Below are positions 17,325 to 26,203 of a stretch of 64,000 nucleotides of DNA, piece after piece. Position 1 is the stretch's first letter. Every line of letters starts with the position of its first letter. The notes below the pieces were generated by a model. That model ran no database searches, was not told where the DNA came from, and saw only the letters and a program-made list of their open reading frames with translations. The translations under genes were made by a program, and so were the position numbers. Origin of the DNA: Planctobacterium marinum (GTDB lineage: Bacteria > Pseudomonadota > Gammaproteobacteria > Enterobacterales > Alteromonadaceae); NCBI RefSeq assembly GCF_020687805.1, contig NZ_JAJEWQ010000002.1, forward strand, positions 499,300-563,299. Reading direction: 5' to 3'.

Positions 17325-17368
17325 AAATGCAGGTCGGGCGTTCCTTTTTTCGGGAGACGCCTGCATTT
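17325..17368 (+). terminator. Stem-loop after the TonB receptor gene
   Basis: AAATGCAGG at 17325-17333 pairs with CCTGCATTT at 17360-17368, with further partial pairing (GGGCGT/ACGCC) inside and a T-rich loop. It begins 11 bp after the receptor stop and is followed by a short T-rich stretch. It probably ends the importer/receptor transcript and separates it from the BlaI cassette. Confidence 0.5.
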
Positions 17369-17503
17369 CCTCTGGTTTTTGTCCATCAGAGAGGGCATTC
17401 CCATTGTAGTTATTCCTGACCGTGGTACTGTTGCTGTCGGTAAACGGGGTCTGTGTCTGGCAGGCAGAACATCGTGAGTATGGATAGTAACAGGTAAATC
17501 TTT

Positions 17504-17956
17504 GTGAATGGTTTAACGTACAAACTGGGACGATTATTAGGTCAGTTATCACCCAGTCCTAAAGCCCCCGCACTGGGTGAGCGGGAGCTGGAGGTAATGA
17601 AGATAGTTTGGCAAGGTGAGCAGCTTTCCGCTAAAGAGGTGTTGTGTCGCAGCACCGATAGCGAGTTGAGTTTAAGTACCATGCAAAGCACCTTAGAACG
17701 TCTGTACCGAAAGAACTTGTTGTACCGGGAGAAAACCGGACGATTTTTTGTTTACCGGGCGGCGGTTAGCCGCAGCCAGATCATCAGTCAGCTACTGGGA
17801 GATATCACTGAGCAGATATGCGATGGTGATGTAACGCCTTTACTGTCTGGCTTTTCTGATTTTTGCAGCGAAAAATCCCAGGGCACAGCAACAACGGAAC
17901 ACGACCAGGTCACACCTGCCTCGCCAGAATCCCCCGATGACAGTGTCTCTGCTTAA
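17504..17956 (+). CDS. BlaI/MecI-family transcriptional repressor
   Basis: The start is GTG. The 150-residue protein contains the Penicillinase_R winged helix: LGERELEVMKIVWQGEQLSAKEVL at ~25-48, then STMQSTLERLYRKNLLYREKTGRFFVYRA (~64-92). The family represses by binding DNA as a dimer and is inactivated when a partner M56 membrane protease signals cell-wall damage. The M56 gene follows with a 20-bp overlap. The C-terminal ~30 residues (Ser/Thr/Pro/Glu rich) are longer than in staphylococcal BlaI. No TACA-N-TGTA operator was obvious by eye in the promoter gap. It probably controls the five-gene cassette. Confidence 0.88.
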   Translation: MNGLTYKLGRLLGQLSPSPKAPALGERELEVMKIVWQGEQLSAKEVLCRSTDSELSLSTMQSTLERLYRKNLLYREKTGRFFVYRAAVSRSQIISQLLGDITEQICDGDVTPLLSGFSDFCSEKSQGTATTEHDQVTPASPESPDDSVSA

Positions 17957-18902
17957 TATTCTGTACCACCTGAGTAGCCTGGTGGTTTTTTTTGTTCTGC
18001 TTTCATGGATAACGGCATATGCATATCCTGTTTTGGTGCGCCTGCTTGCAAAGATAACTCCGGAGCAGAGTGCTTTTAGTGTCTTTGTTTATGGGCTTCT
18101 GGCGCCGGTTTCTGCGCTGGTTGCGATTTTGCTGTTGTCGCTACCGCAATTTTCTTCTTTCCTGGTGGCTGAACATTGTCACGGTCTTGATTGCCATCCC
18201 CACCGATTGCAGATGACCGGAATGACGCTCCAGGTGATCACTAAAATTTCGGTGTTTGTGGGGGTATTCATTATCGCCTGCACTTATATTGCGCGTCAGT
18301 TGTATGCCAACCGAAGCCGGTTTAACTTATTGAATCGACTGGCAGAGCCAACGCCGGCGGCATACAAGGTGCTGGACAGCAACAACCCCTTTGCATGGTG
18401 TACCGGCTTGCTGCAACCAAAAATTTTTATCTCCCGCGGGCTTTTTGACCGGCTCAGCAAAGACGAACTGCAGCTTGTTATTGCTCACGAACAGGCTCAC
18501 GCCAGGCGCAAGGATAACTTGCGAAAATGGCTCATCCATTGGGCAACTATTGTCTGGCCGAAAGGCCTTCGCAGCCGAATTCGTCAGGATTTGGCGGATA
18601 TCACGGAACAGGTTTGTGATCAGGTGGCCATGGCAATTCAGCCGCAGAACGATGGTGGGCAAACCCTGAAGCAGGCGTTGCAAAAATGTCGTGATGTTAC
18701 TGACAAGCGTCAATTCTCACACAATGTTGAGCACTACAACTGTCGAATCAAGATGATCGACAAAGCCAGCCAGACGCCAGGAAACACTGATAATTCAGGG
18801 GTAATCTGGGCTTCACGTCTGTTTATCAGTGCGGTTTGGTTGAGCTGTGTGGTGGCTACCGTGCATCTCGGCCACCCGCTACTGGAATGGATAGCCACTT
18901 AG
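17937..18902 (+). CDS. M56 (BlaR1/MecR1-like) membrane metalloprotease lacking a sensor domain
   Basis: This 321-residue protein has helices at about 10-34, 48-70, 98-120 and 290-312, and a cytoplasmic zinc protease loop with HEXXH-type motif AHEQAHARRKDN (His184, Glu185, His188). This is the BlaR1 protease layout, but classical BlaR1 has a C-terminal penicillin-binding sensor of ~250 residues. Here the protein ends after the last helix with only ~9 residues beyond it. Sensing must therefore be done by the periplasmic loops or a partner. It overlaps the BlaI-like gene by 20 bp and should cleave or inactivate that repressor. Confidence 0.85.
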   Translation: MTVSLLNILYHLSSLVVFFVLLSWITAYAYPVLVRLLAKITPEQSAFSVFVYGLLAPVSALVAILLLSLPQFSSFLVAEHCHGLDCHPHRLQMTGMTLQVITKISVFVGVFIIACTYIARQLYANRSRFNLLNRLAEPTPAAYKVLDSNNPFAWCTGLLQPKIFISRGLFDRLSKDELQLVIAHEQAHARRKDNLRKWLIHWATIVWPKGLRSRIRQDLADITEQVCDQVAMAIQPQNDGGQTLKQALQKCRDVTDKRQFSHNVEHYNCRIKMIDKASQTPGNTDNSGVIWASRLFISAVWLSCVVATVHLGHPLLEWIAT

Positions 18903-18960
18903 CCGGCACGAAAATTTCGCGCTTTGCTTTACTAAAAAATTTACCTAAACTTGAATTCTG

Positions 18961-21345
18961 ATGGACCACCGGGCTGAATTCATGTCGACGCCAACCGTAC
19001 ACCTCAATGCCAGAGAACACATTTTTCGTGTGTCAGGCGCTTTATCGATTCAACTGTTTTTATCCATTGCTATGGGTATTGCACTGTTTAAAGTGCCGCA
19101 ACTACAAGACATGATTAACCAGACAGATCAACAACCCGGGGCCTTGCTCAGCTTTGCCGTTGCGATTGCGTATTTTTCTCTGGTGATGTGGTGGAGTAGT
19201 CGCTGGATATTGCGACGCGTGGATTCGCCATTTCACACCCCTTCAGAGCGCGGTACTTTGGGGACCCGGGCCGGGGAGTGGATCCCCAGACTTATTCCGC
19301 TGTGCTTTTTGTTTTTGCTGGCGGCACTGGCTGTGCAGCACAGAGCGTATGGCGTGGCTCTGCTGTCTGCGCTGCAGAGTGTGTTGTTTATGCTGTTTGT
19401 GTGGTTGCGTATTCCCTGGGTGAAACGCTACCGGCAACACGCCATATTAAAGCTGTTTGGTCAGCCGCATTTCTGTCATGGTGTTATTGCCCTGTGCTTT
19501 CTTGTTCCATCTGCATTAGCGGTGTTCGCAATCGATGTATACGTACGTTATTTTGAAGGTTTAGCCATTATATTTTGGGGCCTGAGCAACATGCTGTTGG
19601 GTTGTGTCCTGGTGACTTACTATGTACTGGCTCCGGGGCTGAATGTGCTGTTAAAAGGCCTGTCCTATGGCATATATTGGGCCTTTAAATCAACCTCACT
19701 GGCTTCACCAGAGCACAAAACCTTTCTGGTGATGAAACCGCCCTATCCGGTGGTGACCTTGATCATTGCTACGGCGTTTTTGGTATCCCTGAGTGGCAAA
19801 ACTGATAATCATGCATTTCGCACCTTGCCCGGAGATTGCCGTTATTCTGCCCAGGATGATATCAGCCGTTGTGAGGACCAAAGGCGCTTCAAACCCTATG
19901 CGTCATTTGCTGATGCTTTCAGTGATTTTAAAACGGCACAGCCACGTATCCGCAAGACAGTGCAGGGCATAACCTATGTACCGGTGTACATAGTGGTTAA
20001 TCAAGGCGGAGGCTTACGAGCGGCGTATTGGTCAGCTGTCACCCTGAGCCTGATTGAACAGCGATATCCTGGTTTCCATTCTAATGTTTTTGCCATGACA
20101 GGGGCGTCCGGAGGCACCGTGGGGAATACCGCCTATCTGGCTGGTCTGGATTACCACGCCGGGTTTGACGCGCAAGCCCATGATTTATCTCAGTGTCAGC
20201 AGTGGCCGAATTTGCCAGCCTGCATGCAAAAATCGTTTCTGTCTCAGGACTTCCTGTCACCGGTAGTAACGTCGTTTTTGCACAATGATTTTTTGTATCG
20301 CTTTGTGCCCTATGGGGTGTTTCAGGACGACCGTGCTTTCCATCTGGAACGCAGCTTCGAACTGGCTCATCAAAACACGTTTGGCGCAAATGCCTCAGGC
20401 TGTCCGCTTGCGGAAAATAGCGCAGCGTCTGAGTCATTCTTAGCACTGGGCTATTACAGCTATTACCACTGCATCAAGGGTTCGTCCGGGATTTGGCGGC
20501 CGTTGGTATTGGCTTCCAGTTATTTACAGGAGCTGGGAGCGATGTCTCTGACTGTGCCATTTAATTTCGATGATTTGGCATTCCCGGGGGCGCTGGATTT
20601 ACAAAAACTGCAGGCGCAAATGTATATCGAGACAGACGTTAAGGGGCCCCGTTCTGCTCCAATCCGCGATATACCTCTGATTACAGCGGCAGTTAACTCT
20701 GCCAGATTTCCGTACGTTACACCGGCGGGAAGTCTCAGAGCCGACATGCCGTGGCAATATAAAATTCACACGGCTGATGCCGGTTATTTCGATAATTTTG
20801 GCGCGAAAACAGCGCGTCAGGTGTTGACGCAATTGAGTAAAAGCATCAGTAGCAGCAATCCGGATGTTGTCTATGTACCGCAAATTTTGGTGTTTAAAAA
20901 TGACCCGTTTTATCCAAATGAGTTGGGGCTGGTGAACCCGCAAAGCCCTTATGCCGAAACCGTTGAGGATGGTGTCCGGGCACCTCTGGAAATTGCCAAA
21001 TATCGCAGTGCTGCCATGAACGAAATCAGTGCACCGTTACAGAGCTTATTGCAGGCCAGAGGTGGACATTCTTATGTCGCGTTGGCTGAACTGGATACGG
21101 CTTATCGAAACCAATTCCAACAGGTGCCGACCTTACGTCATTTCAGTCAGTCGATTAACAGCGATGCTGCAGAGTTATTGTTGTTTGAATTTAGCAAATC
21201 GCCCTCTTCCTGTCAGAGCAGTGAAGATCCGCCAGTAGGCTGGTGGCTTTCGCAGGATTCCAGGTGTTTATTGGATGAACAAATCAACCACAATGTTAAA
21301 TTGTTAGCAGATAACTATTTTTTCAAAACAGAAAAAGAAAACTGA
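18961..21345 (+). CDS. Membrane-anchored patatin-like phospholipase
   Basis: This 794-residue protein has an N-terminal half with about seven to eight helices (residues ~20-275) and a soluble C-terminal hydrolase. The hydrolase has the patatin/cPLA2 features in order: oxyanion glycine run QGGGLRAA (~347-354), nucleophile Ser383 in GASGGT and Asp606 in ADAGYFDN. This Ser-Asp dyad predicts lipid acyl hydrolysis. A later in-frame ATG at 18982 is possible; neither start has a clear ribosome site. It is 58 bp after the M56 gene and 6 bp before the muramidase gene, so it is likely part of the BlaI-controlled unit. It could act on the cell's own membrane or on neighbours. Confidence 0.8.
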   Translation: MDHRAEFMSTPTVHLNAREHIFRVSGALSIQLFLSIAMGIALFKVPQLQDMINQTDQQPGALLSFAVAIAYFSLVMWWSSRWILRRVDSPFHTPSERGTLGTRAGEWIPRLIPLCFLFLLAALAVQHRAYGVALLSALQSVLFMLFVWLRIPWVKRYRQHAILKLFGQPHFCHGVIALCFLVPSALAVFAIDVYVRYFEGLAIIFWGLSNMLLGCVLVTYYVLAPGLNVLLKGLSYGIYWAFKSTSLASPEHKTFLVMKPPYPVVTLIIATAFLVSLSGKTDNHAFRTLPGDCRYSAQDDISRCEDQRRFKPYASFADAFSDFKTAQPRIRKTVQGITYVPVYIVVNQGGGLRAAYWSAVTLSLIEQRYPGFHSNVFAMTGASGGTVGNTAYLAGLDYHAGFDAQAHDLSQCQQWPNLPACMQKSFLSQDFLSPVVTSFLHNDFLYRFVPYGVFQDDRAFHLERSFELAHQNTFGANASGCPLAENSAASESFLALGYYSYYHCIKGSSGIWRPLVLASSYLQELGAMSLTVPFNFDDLAFPGALDLQKLQAQMYIETDVKGPRSAPIRDIPLITAAVNSARFPYVTPAGSLRADMPWQYKIHTADAGYFDNFGAKTARQVLTQLSKSISSSNPDVVYVPQILVFKNDPFYPNELGLVNPQSPYAETVEDGVRAPLEIAKYRSAAMNEISAPLQSLLQARGGHSYVALAELDTAYRNQFQQVPTLRHFSQSINSDAAELLLFEFSKSPSSCQSSEDPPVGWWLSQDSRCLLDEQINHNVKLLADNYFFKTEKEN

Positions 21346-21351
21346 GGTGAT

Positions 21352-22116
21352 ATGAACAAGCTTAATGTTACCAAGCTCACCACCATTTTATTTACCCTAC
21401 TGGTTTGTCTGGTTGTTGCCTACCTGTTGCTGGCGCGACCGTTGTTGTTTTCCGCATCACCACCGACAGGTGGGCAGGGGCTGTTTTCATCCTTTTCTCA
21501 GGAGCAGGTGCAGGGAATTGATGTGTCTCACGATCAAGGCAGTGTTGACTGGACTCAGGTAGCTACAACTCAGGTGGCCTTTGTCTATCACAAAGCATCT
21601 GATGGTATTACCTGGCAGGACCCGATGTTCAGCACGAATATTGCGGCACTCAACAGCCTGCATTTGCCTGCCGGTCCTTATCACTTTTTTGAAGCAGAAG
21701 ATGATGCCCTGAAACAGGCCGATAACTTTTTAACCAGTATTCGAGGTCATTCACTATCGTTACGGCCCATGGTCGATGTAGAAATCACCCGAAACCAAAG
21801 CAGTGACATAATACAGGCCGGGCTTCGGCAGTTTTTGACAAAAATAAAACAAGCTACCGGGTGCGACGCCATCATTTATTCCTACAAGGATTTTTGGGAA
21901 GCCAATATCGGTCCGAACTTCAACGATTACGATTTTTGGTTGGCGGATTACAGCGCCACGATGACACCACCGGCAGAGGTCAAAAATCTGAAACTGTGGC
22001 AGTACAGTGACAAGGGGAAAATCCCCGGCATTAAAGGCGATGTGGATCTCGATAAGCTGCTGGATGATGGTGGCCTGGCAACGTTAATGTGTGACTATAA
22101 GGCGGCGCAGGAATGA
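21352..22116 (+). CDS. Membrane-anchored GH25 (Chalaropsis-type) muramidase
   Basis: This 254-residue protein has one N-terminal helix (~10-33) acting as an anchor or uncleaved signal, then a glycoside hydrolase family 25 domain. Recognisable elements are GIDVSHDQGSVDW (Asp57), FVYHKASDG, GPYHFF and the catalytic MVDVEI (Asp142, Glu144), then IIYSYKDFW, FWLADY and LWQYSD near the end. GH25 enzymes cut the MurNAc-GlcNAc bond of peptidoglycan. The ribosome site GAGGTG is 5 bp upstream. It ends in a 4-bp ATGA overlap with the next gene. GH25 paired with a lipase under a BlaI/M56 pair is unusual. Confidence 0.88.
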   Translation: MNKLNVTKLTTILFTLLVCLVVAYLLLARPLLFSASPPTGGQGLFSSFSQEQVQGIDVSHDQGSVDWTQVATTQVAFVYHKASDGITWQDPMFSTNIAALNSLHLPAGPYHFFEAEDDALKQADNFLTSIRGHSLSLRPMVDVEITRNQSSDIIQAGLRQFLTKIKQATGCDAIIYSYKDFWEANIGPNFNDYDFWLADYSATMTPPAEVKNLKLWQYSDKGKIPGIKGDVDLDKLLDDGGLATLMCDYKAAQE

Positions 22117-23105
22117 GTGATTTCAAGGCAGATGTTCTGAACAAAATGACAACACAGGTTGCAACCTGGCTGACTGCTCAACGTTATTTGTTGCTGATTG
22201 TTGGTGTGCTGTTTGTGTGGTTACTGGGGCTGAACCTGGGTTGGTTTTCAGGGGTGTCGGAGGCGTTTAACCAGCATGATCTGGTGGCAGCCAATGCGAG
22301 CTATTTGGCCTATCTGGAAACAAAACTGTTGGCGGATTACAGTGCAATGCTGGGGCTTAGCGCCCTGGTGGATGTGGCTGCCAGTAGTCAGTTTGGCGTT
22401 GACTTTATCGTGGATGTCAACGTGCAGGTTGGGGAGTTGTTAAACAACCTTAGTCAGGTACTGGAGCAAGGGAAAAGCTACCTGTTGTGGGCAATGGCGG
22501 CAGTCGGCGCACTGGAAATCATTGCGCTGTTATCGGAGTATATTGCCCCTGTTTTGTTTCATGCACTGTTATGGGCATTATTTATTTGGTTGTTTGCCGG
22601 GCTGTTTCGACATCAGGTATTGCATTCAGTACTGGCCAGACAGGGGATCAGAACGCTGTTGGTCCTGTTCCTGGTGAGTCATATCGCTTTACCTTACAGT
22701 ATTCATTTGAGTGCCTCAGCCACACGAGTTATGGATAGTGCCTTGGGTTTTCAGTCAAACCACCAGTATTTCAAGCAATTTGCTGATGAGCTTAGCGGCC
22801 AATCCAGTCAGGCAGCGCAAAGTGACTTAAAACAACAGGGTAAATCTGGCGTCCATTTTTTACACAAAGCGTTGGTTAGCAAATTACCACATAAGGTACA
22901 GACCAGTTCTCATACCGTTATGAAATCGGCGGCGCACCTGTTGTTTACATTAATTATTATTCCGGGGCTACTGTTGGTCTTCAATCTGTTTTTACTGCGT
23001 AAACTAACGGACAGCCTGGAAAGGCAATATCACGCGGTAACACTTGGCATACAGGGAGCTATGACACAGTTTCAACAGGAGCATTTACACCGAGAAAGTT
23101 CTTAG
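22113..23105 (+). CDS. Polytopic membrane protein of unknown function
   Basis: I do not recognise the family of this 330-residue protein. It has a short cytoplasmic N-terminus, a helix at ~26-46, a periplasmic-type segment (~47-125), a group of helices (~128-150, 152-172, 183-203), a soluble segment (~205-268) with Gln/Ser-rich linker, and a last helix (~270-292) followed by a charged tail (RQYHAVTLGIQGAMTQFQQEH). It is coupled to the GH25 gene by a 4-bp overlap, so it should work with the muramidase or lipase, for instance as a partner, immunity factor or regulator. That role is inference from position only. Confidence 0.7.
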   Translation: MSDFKADVLNKMTTQVATWLTAQRYLLLIVGVLFVWLLGLNLGWFSGVSEAFNQHDLVAANASYLAYLETKLLADYSAMLGLSALVDVAASSQFGVDFIVDVNVQVGELLNNLSQVLEQGKSYLLWAMAAVGALEIIALLSEYIAPVLFHALLWALFIWLFAGLFRHQVLHSVLARQGIRTLLVLFLVSHIALPYSIHLSASATRVMDSALGFQSNHQYFKQFADELSGQSSQAAQSDLKQQGKSGVHFLHKALVSKLPHKVQTSSHTVMKSAAHLLFTLIIIPGLLLVFNLFLLRKLTDSLERQYHAVTLGIQGAMTQFQQEHLHRESS

Positions 23106-23189
23106 TTCTGGGTGGATACCCCTATTTTGTTTTGTTGCAGATATTGTCACTCTGGATAGGTAAAACAACTTCCCTACCGGAGAATAATA

Positions 23190-25262
23190 ATGAAACCTAC
23201 AATTCTGTCACTTGCTGTTCTTGCCTCGGGCCTTATTCCAACGGCAAATGCCAACGCTGATGCACTGCTGGGGCCTAAGTTAACGCAGGATCTGCAATCC
23301 CTGACGGGACCCTTCGACGTTATTGTGTCTTTCGAGCAACAACAAAATATCGATAGCACCTTACAGCAGCTTGGAGTGCCTTATCTGGCATTGCAAACCC
23401 TGCCCATGGCGAATGCCAGGGTTAGCAAACTGCAATTGCAGGATTTGCTGAATAATCCTCAGGTAAGCAGTATTTATAGCAATGCTGCTTTGCAATACAG
23501 CAATTATACCTCTGGTGAAATTACCGGCGGGCATTACGTTCACGATTATTATGGTGTTGACGGCAGCGGTGTGACAATTGCTGTGCTGGATTCCGGTGTC
23601 GATGCTACGCACCCTGATTTAGAGTTCCAAAGCAAAACCGTAGAGAACGTTAAGATTATCGGTGATCTTGATTTGCTGGGTGGACGCAATGCGTTTTTGG
23701 AGGGTATGCCCAATAGTGATACTACATCGGGTCACGGCACCCATGTTGCAGGTACCGTTGCTGGAACCGGTGTGGTATCGGTAAACGATGAACGCCGCGC
23801 CAATTACCATGATGGTATTGCGCCAGGGGCGAGTATCGTGGGCCTGGGCGCCGGTGAAGGGATCTCAATTTTATATGCATTATTGGGTTTCGATTATGCG
23901 ATAGCCAATCAGGAACGCCTTGATATAGACATTATTACCAATAGTTGGGGAGGTGGTGACGGTGCCGAATTTGACCCCAATAACCCGATTAACCAGGCAT
24001 CATTTGAAGCCTATAAAAATGGCATGGTGGTAAGTTTTGCCGCTTCTAATTCCGGCCCGGATGATGACACCCTGAACCAGTATGCGCTGGCGCCCTGGGT
24101 TATTAATGTGGCCGCAGGAACCAGTGACAAACAACTGGCAGATTTTTCCAGTCGTGGTGTTGCTGGTCATCAGTATAAATTGCCTGACATTACCGCGCCG
24201 GGCCAAAACATCACCTCTACGCGGGCCCCTAATACAGTTATCGGCGCCCAGGGACCTGTTATCGATTTGTCCCATCCGGAGTATCTGGCTTACTATCACA
24301 CTATCAGTGGTACCTCGATGGCGACTCCTTTCATCGCCGGCGTTGCGGCGCTGATGTTAGAAGTTAACCCTGATTTGTCACCGGATCAGATAGAACAAAT
24401 TATGAAAGATACCGCTGAACCCATGAACTATGCTCCGCATGAAGTGGGGGCAGGGTATATCGATGTTAAAGCGGCAATCGATCTGGCTAAAGTTACCACT
24501 GGACAGCGAGTGGCATTTTTACAGGGCGATACTGACTGGTCCAGTCAGGGAACCTGGACTCAGGCAGACAATGCCGATGCAAACTTTGCCTACGTGGGTA
24601 AGTGGCGTACTAAAAGTCACGCTTCAGCATTTCAGGACACAGTAAATCTGGCGCGCAATGATCATTCGTCAATTTTCGCCAAAGTGCGAGGCGACAGAGT
24701 GCGTTTGCATTTTTTAGCAACGTCAGACAAACCAGCGTCAATTGAATTACTGTCAGATGGGCGCTCAATGGGTACGGCAACTTTGTATCACCCAGATGCT
24801 TCTGGCACGTCACCACAGGATCTGGCTGTGGCATTTGATGATTTGGGTGACGGTATCCATGATTTGGAAGTGCGTATTCTGAACAAGCGGGTTATGTTTG
24901 ACCGCATGGATGTTGATGGCGCGTTACTGGCATCGGATGTCACCTTTACTGAAAGACAACAAAGCGATACCGGTACTATGGGGGTGTCGGCTGAAAACCT
25001 TGAAGTACAGGAGTTTCCACTTGAGGTCGCGGCAAATGATGTGAGTGTGACGTCCGCCCTGAGCTGGACCGGAGTTGCTGACCTGGACTTCTTCCTGGTT
25101 AACCCTGAAGGCGTAGAAGTCGCTTCCAGTGCTTCTCTGGAAAATCCGGAAACCATGCAGTTCTGGACTGATACGGCTGGTACCTACACCTTGCGTGTTA
25201 CGGGGTATATTAGTGTAGCTACGCCGTTTACTATTACCACTGATATCACTTCAGAGTTGTGA
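23190..25262 (+). CDS. Secreted subtilisin-like serine peptidase (S8)
   Basis: This 690-residue protein has a GGAG ribosome site and a signal peptide (cleavage near ANANA, ~22-25). An I9-like inhibitor propeptide (~38-105; FDVIVSFEQ) is followed by an S8 catalytic domain with Asp134 in VLDSGVDATHPD, His182 in GHGTHVAGT and Ser376 in SGTSMATPF. A C-terminal region (~430-690) appears to hold two beta-sandwich modules, the last similar to pre-peptidase C-terminal domains (DFFLVNPEG, TAGTYTLRVTGY). The triad is complete. It is probably a type II-secreted extracellular protease. It has its own promoter region and is followed by the repeat island. Confidence 0.93.
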   Translation: MKPTILSLAVLASGLIPTANANADALLGPKLTQDLQSLTGPFDVIVSFEQQQNIDSTLQQLGVPYLALQTLPMANARVSKLQLQDLLNNPQVSSIYSNAALQYSNYTSGEITGGHYVHDYYGVDGSGVTIAVLDSGVDATHPDLEFQSKTVENVKIIGDLDLLGGRNAFLEGMPNSDTTSGHGTHVAGTVAGTGVVSVNDERRANYHDGIAPGASIVGLGAGEGISILYALLGFDYAIANQERLDIDIITNSWGGGDGAEFDPNNPINQASFEAYKNGMVVSFAASNSGPDDDTLNQYALAPWVINVAAGTSDKQLADFSSRGVAGHQYKLPDITAPGQNITSTRAPNTVIGAQGPVIDLSHPEYLAYYHTISGTSMATPFIAGVAALMLEVNPDLSPDQIEQIMKDTAEPMNYAPHEVGAGYIDVKAAIDLAKVTTGQRVAFLQGDTDWSSQGTWTQADNADANFAYVGKWRTKSHASAFQDTVNLARNDHSSIFAKVRGDRVRLHFLATSDKPASIELLSDGRSMGTATLYHPDASGTSPQDLAVAFDDLGDGIHDLEVRILNKRVMFDRMDVDGALLASDVTFTERQQSDTGTMGVSAENLEVQEFPLEVAANDVSVTSALSWTGVADLDFFLVNPEGVEVASSASLENPETMQFWTDTAGTYTLRVTGYISVATPFTITTDITSEL

Positions 25263-25428
25263 GTTAAAGTTTAAAACTTACATTATTTTCCTTTGTTTGA
25301 AGGTATTCTGAAGAACGAGGCGGTGCTGAGTTTTGAGGAATATTTTTGATTCGAAGATGTATCTGTCGGGGCGCCGACTGCGCCTTAAGGAATGTTGTCT
25401 GCGACACTCCTTAAGAATCCTCCGCAGC

Positions 25429-25576
25429 CCTTGACGCGCAAAGGCATAACCTTCGCAATCAGAACAACCCTGACCATCAATGACAGCACATCCATGTGCT
25501 GGCATTGATTGCTGCAACTTCCCTGTTGCAGCTCTTAGTTGTTTTTCTGATTGCTCAGGTTATTGCGCGTAAAAGG
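25429..25576. repeat. Large imperfect palindrome 1
   Basis: The arms at about 25430-25467 and 25539-25575 are imperfect complements; they share the series GTTGTT, CTGATTGC, AGGTTAT and TGCGCGT when one arm is reversed. The centre is a near-perfect 34-bp dyad at 25476-25509 (ATCAATG...CATTGAT around GCACATCCATGTGC). A second perfect hairpin, GCTGCAAC-TTCCCT-GTTGCAGC, lies at 25511-25532. The right arm continues into direct repeat copy A. Confidence 0.6.
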
Positions 25577-25686
25577 GACCCAGAACTGTGCTTTTGTTTA
25601 ACACCCGACGAATAACAAATAAATTTAAGGTGAAATACTTTTTTCTTTAAAGTATTTAATTCAAATTCAATCATAAATTTAATCAT
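25552..25686. repeat. Direct repeat copy A
   Basis: About 135 bp matching 26067-26203 at roughly 85-90 percent identity by eye alignment, with one 2-bp length difference. It carries the shared core CAGGTTATTG(C/T)GCGTAAAAG and the conserved hairpin AAATACTTT/AAAGTATTT. Its start coincides with the right arm of palindrome 1. Confidence 0.7.
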
Positions 25687-25750
25687 GACGCCCATTAATA
25701 CTTTATTGAATAACCAGTCATTGTCGTGTTCGAAGTCCGGTCAATTCAGG

Positions 25751-25896
25751 CCCATTCGCGAGATAAGCCGAAAGAGCAGGTAAACCTGAAGATTGGCAAC
25801 AAGGATGCTGCCCAAGTCGATGCAAGTACACGGATGTACTTTCATTGACGGTCTTCTGGTTCTGCACTTGAGGCTTATGTTTTCTCGCGCCATGGG
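25751..25896. repeat. Large imperfect palindrome 2
   Basis: The outer arms are CCCATTCGCGAGATAAGCC at 25751-25769 and, reversed, CCCAT..CGCGAG....ATAAGCC at 25872-25896. The centre is the perfect dyad AAGTACA-CGGA-TGTACTT at 25824-25841. Intermediate segments (CCTGAAG...AAC.AG and its counterpart near 25845-25870) also pair in part. The layout parallels palindrome 1, with a strong short dyad at the centre of a ~150-bp inverted repeat. Confidence 0.6.
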
Positions 25897-26066
25897 CAAA
25901 TGGGGGTTTTAGGGGAGCGCCCCTAAGAAAAACCTTTATCAGAGCACCGCACTGTCAATTTGATAAAGCTGTGAAACTCCAGCACCGTCGTTTGGCTGGC
26001 CGATTCTTGCTCCTGTAAAATTGGCATTTGCTAAATCCCTGATTCCTATCACTTTTTTTAACTGTT

Positions 26067-26203
26067 TGCACAGGTTATTGTGCGTAAAAGGAACCCATAA
26101 CTCTGCTTTTTTATTTAACACCCGATGAATATCAAATAAATTTAAGGTGAAATACTTTCCTCTTTAAAGTATCTAATTCGAATTCAATCAGGCAAATAAT
26201 CAT
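26067..26203. repeat. Direct repeat copy B
   Basis: The second copy of the 135-bp repeat; see copy A at 25552-25686. It ends 10 bp before the stop codon of the M24 peptidase gene, so any transcript of that gene on the minus strand reads into it. The hairpin AATACTTT/AAAGTAT is retained with a one-base change. It may serve as the peptidase gene's 3' end structure. Confidence 0.7.

Noticed and set aside
17315-17503. Classical BlaI operator (TACA-N-TGTA dyad) before the BlaI-like gene
   Set aside because: No clear dyad of that type was visible by eye; short half-site-like words occur but without symmetry, so none is annotated.
25278-25517. Minus-strand frame of 79 codons after the subtilase gene
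   Set aside because: It runs through the palindromic repeat element; its composition (many Arg, Cys, Gln) reflects the dyads and there is no ribosome site.
25939-26121. Minus-strand frame of 60 codons in the repeat island
   Set aside because: Its N-terminal part lies in direct repeat copy B; the equivalent frame in copy A hits a stop after 14 codons, so the frame is not conserved between copies.
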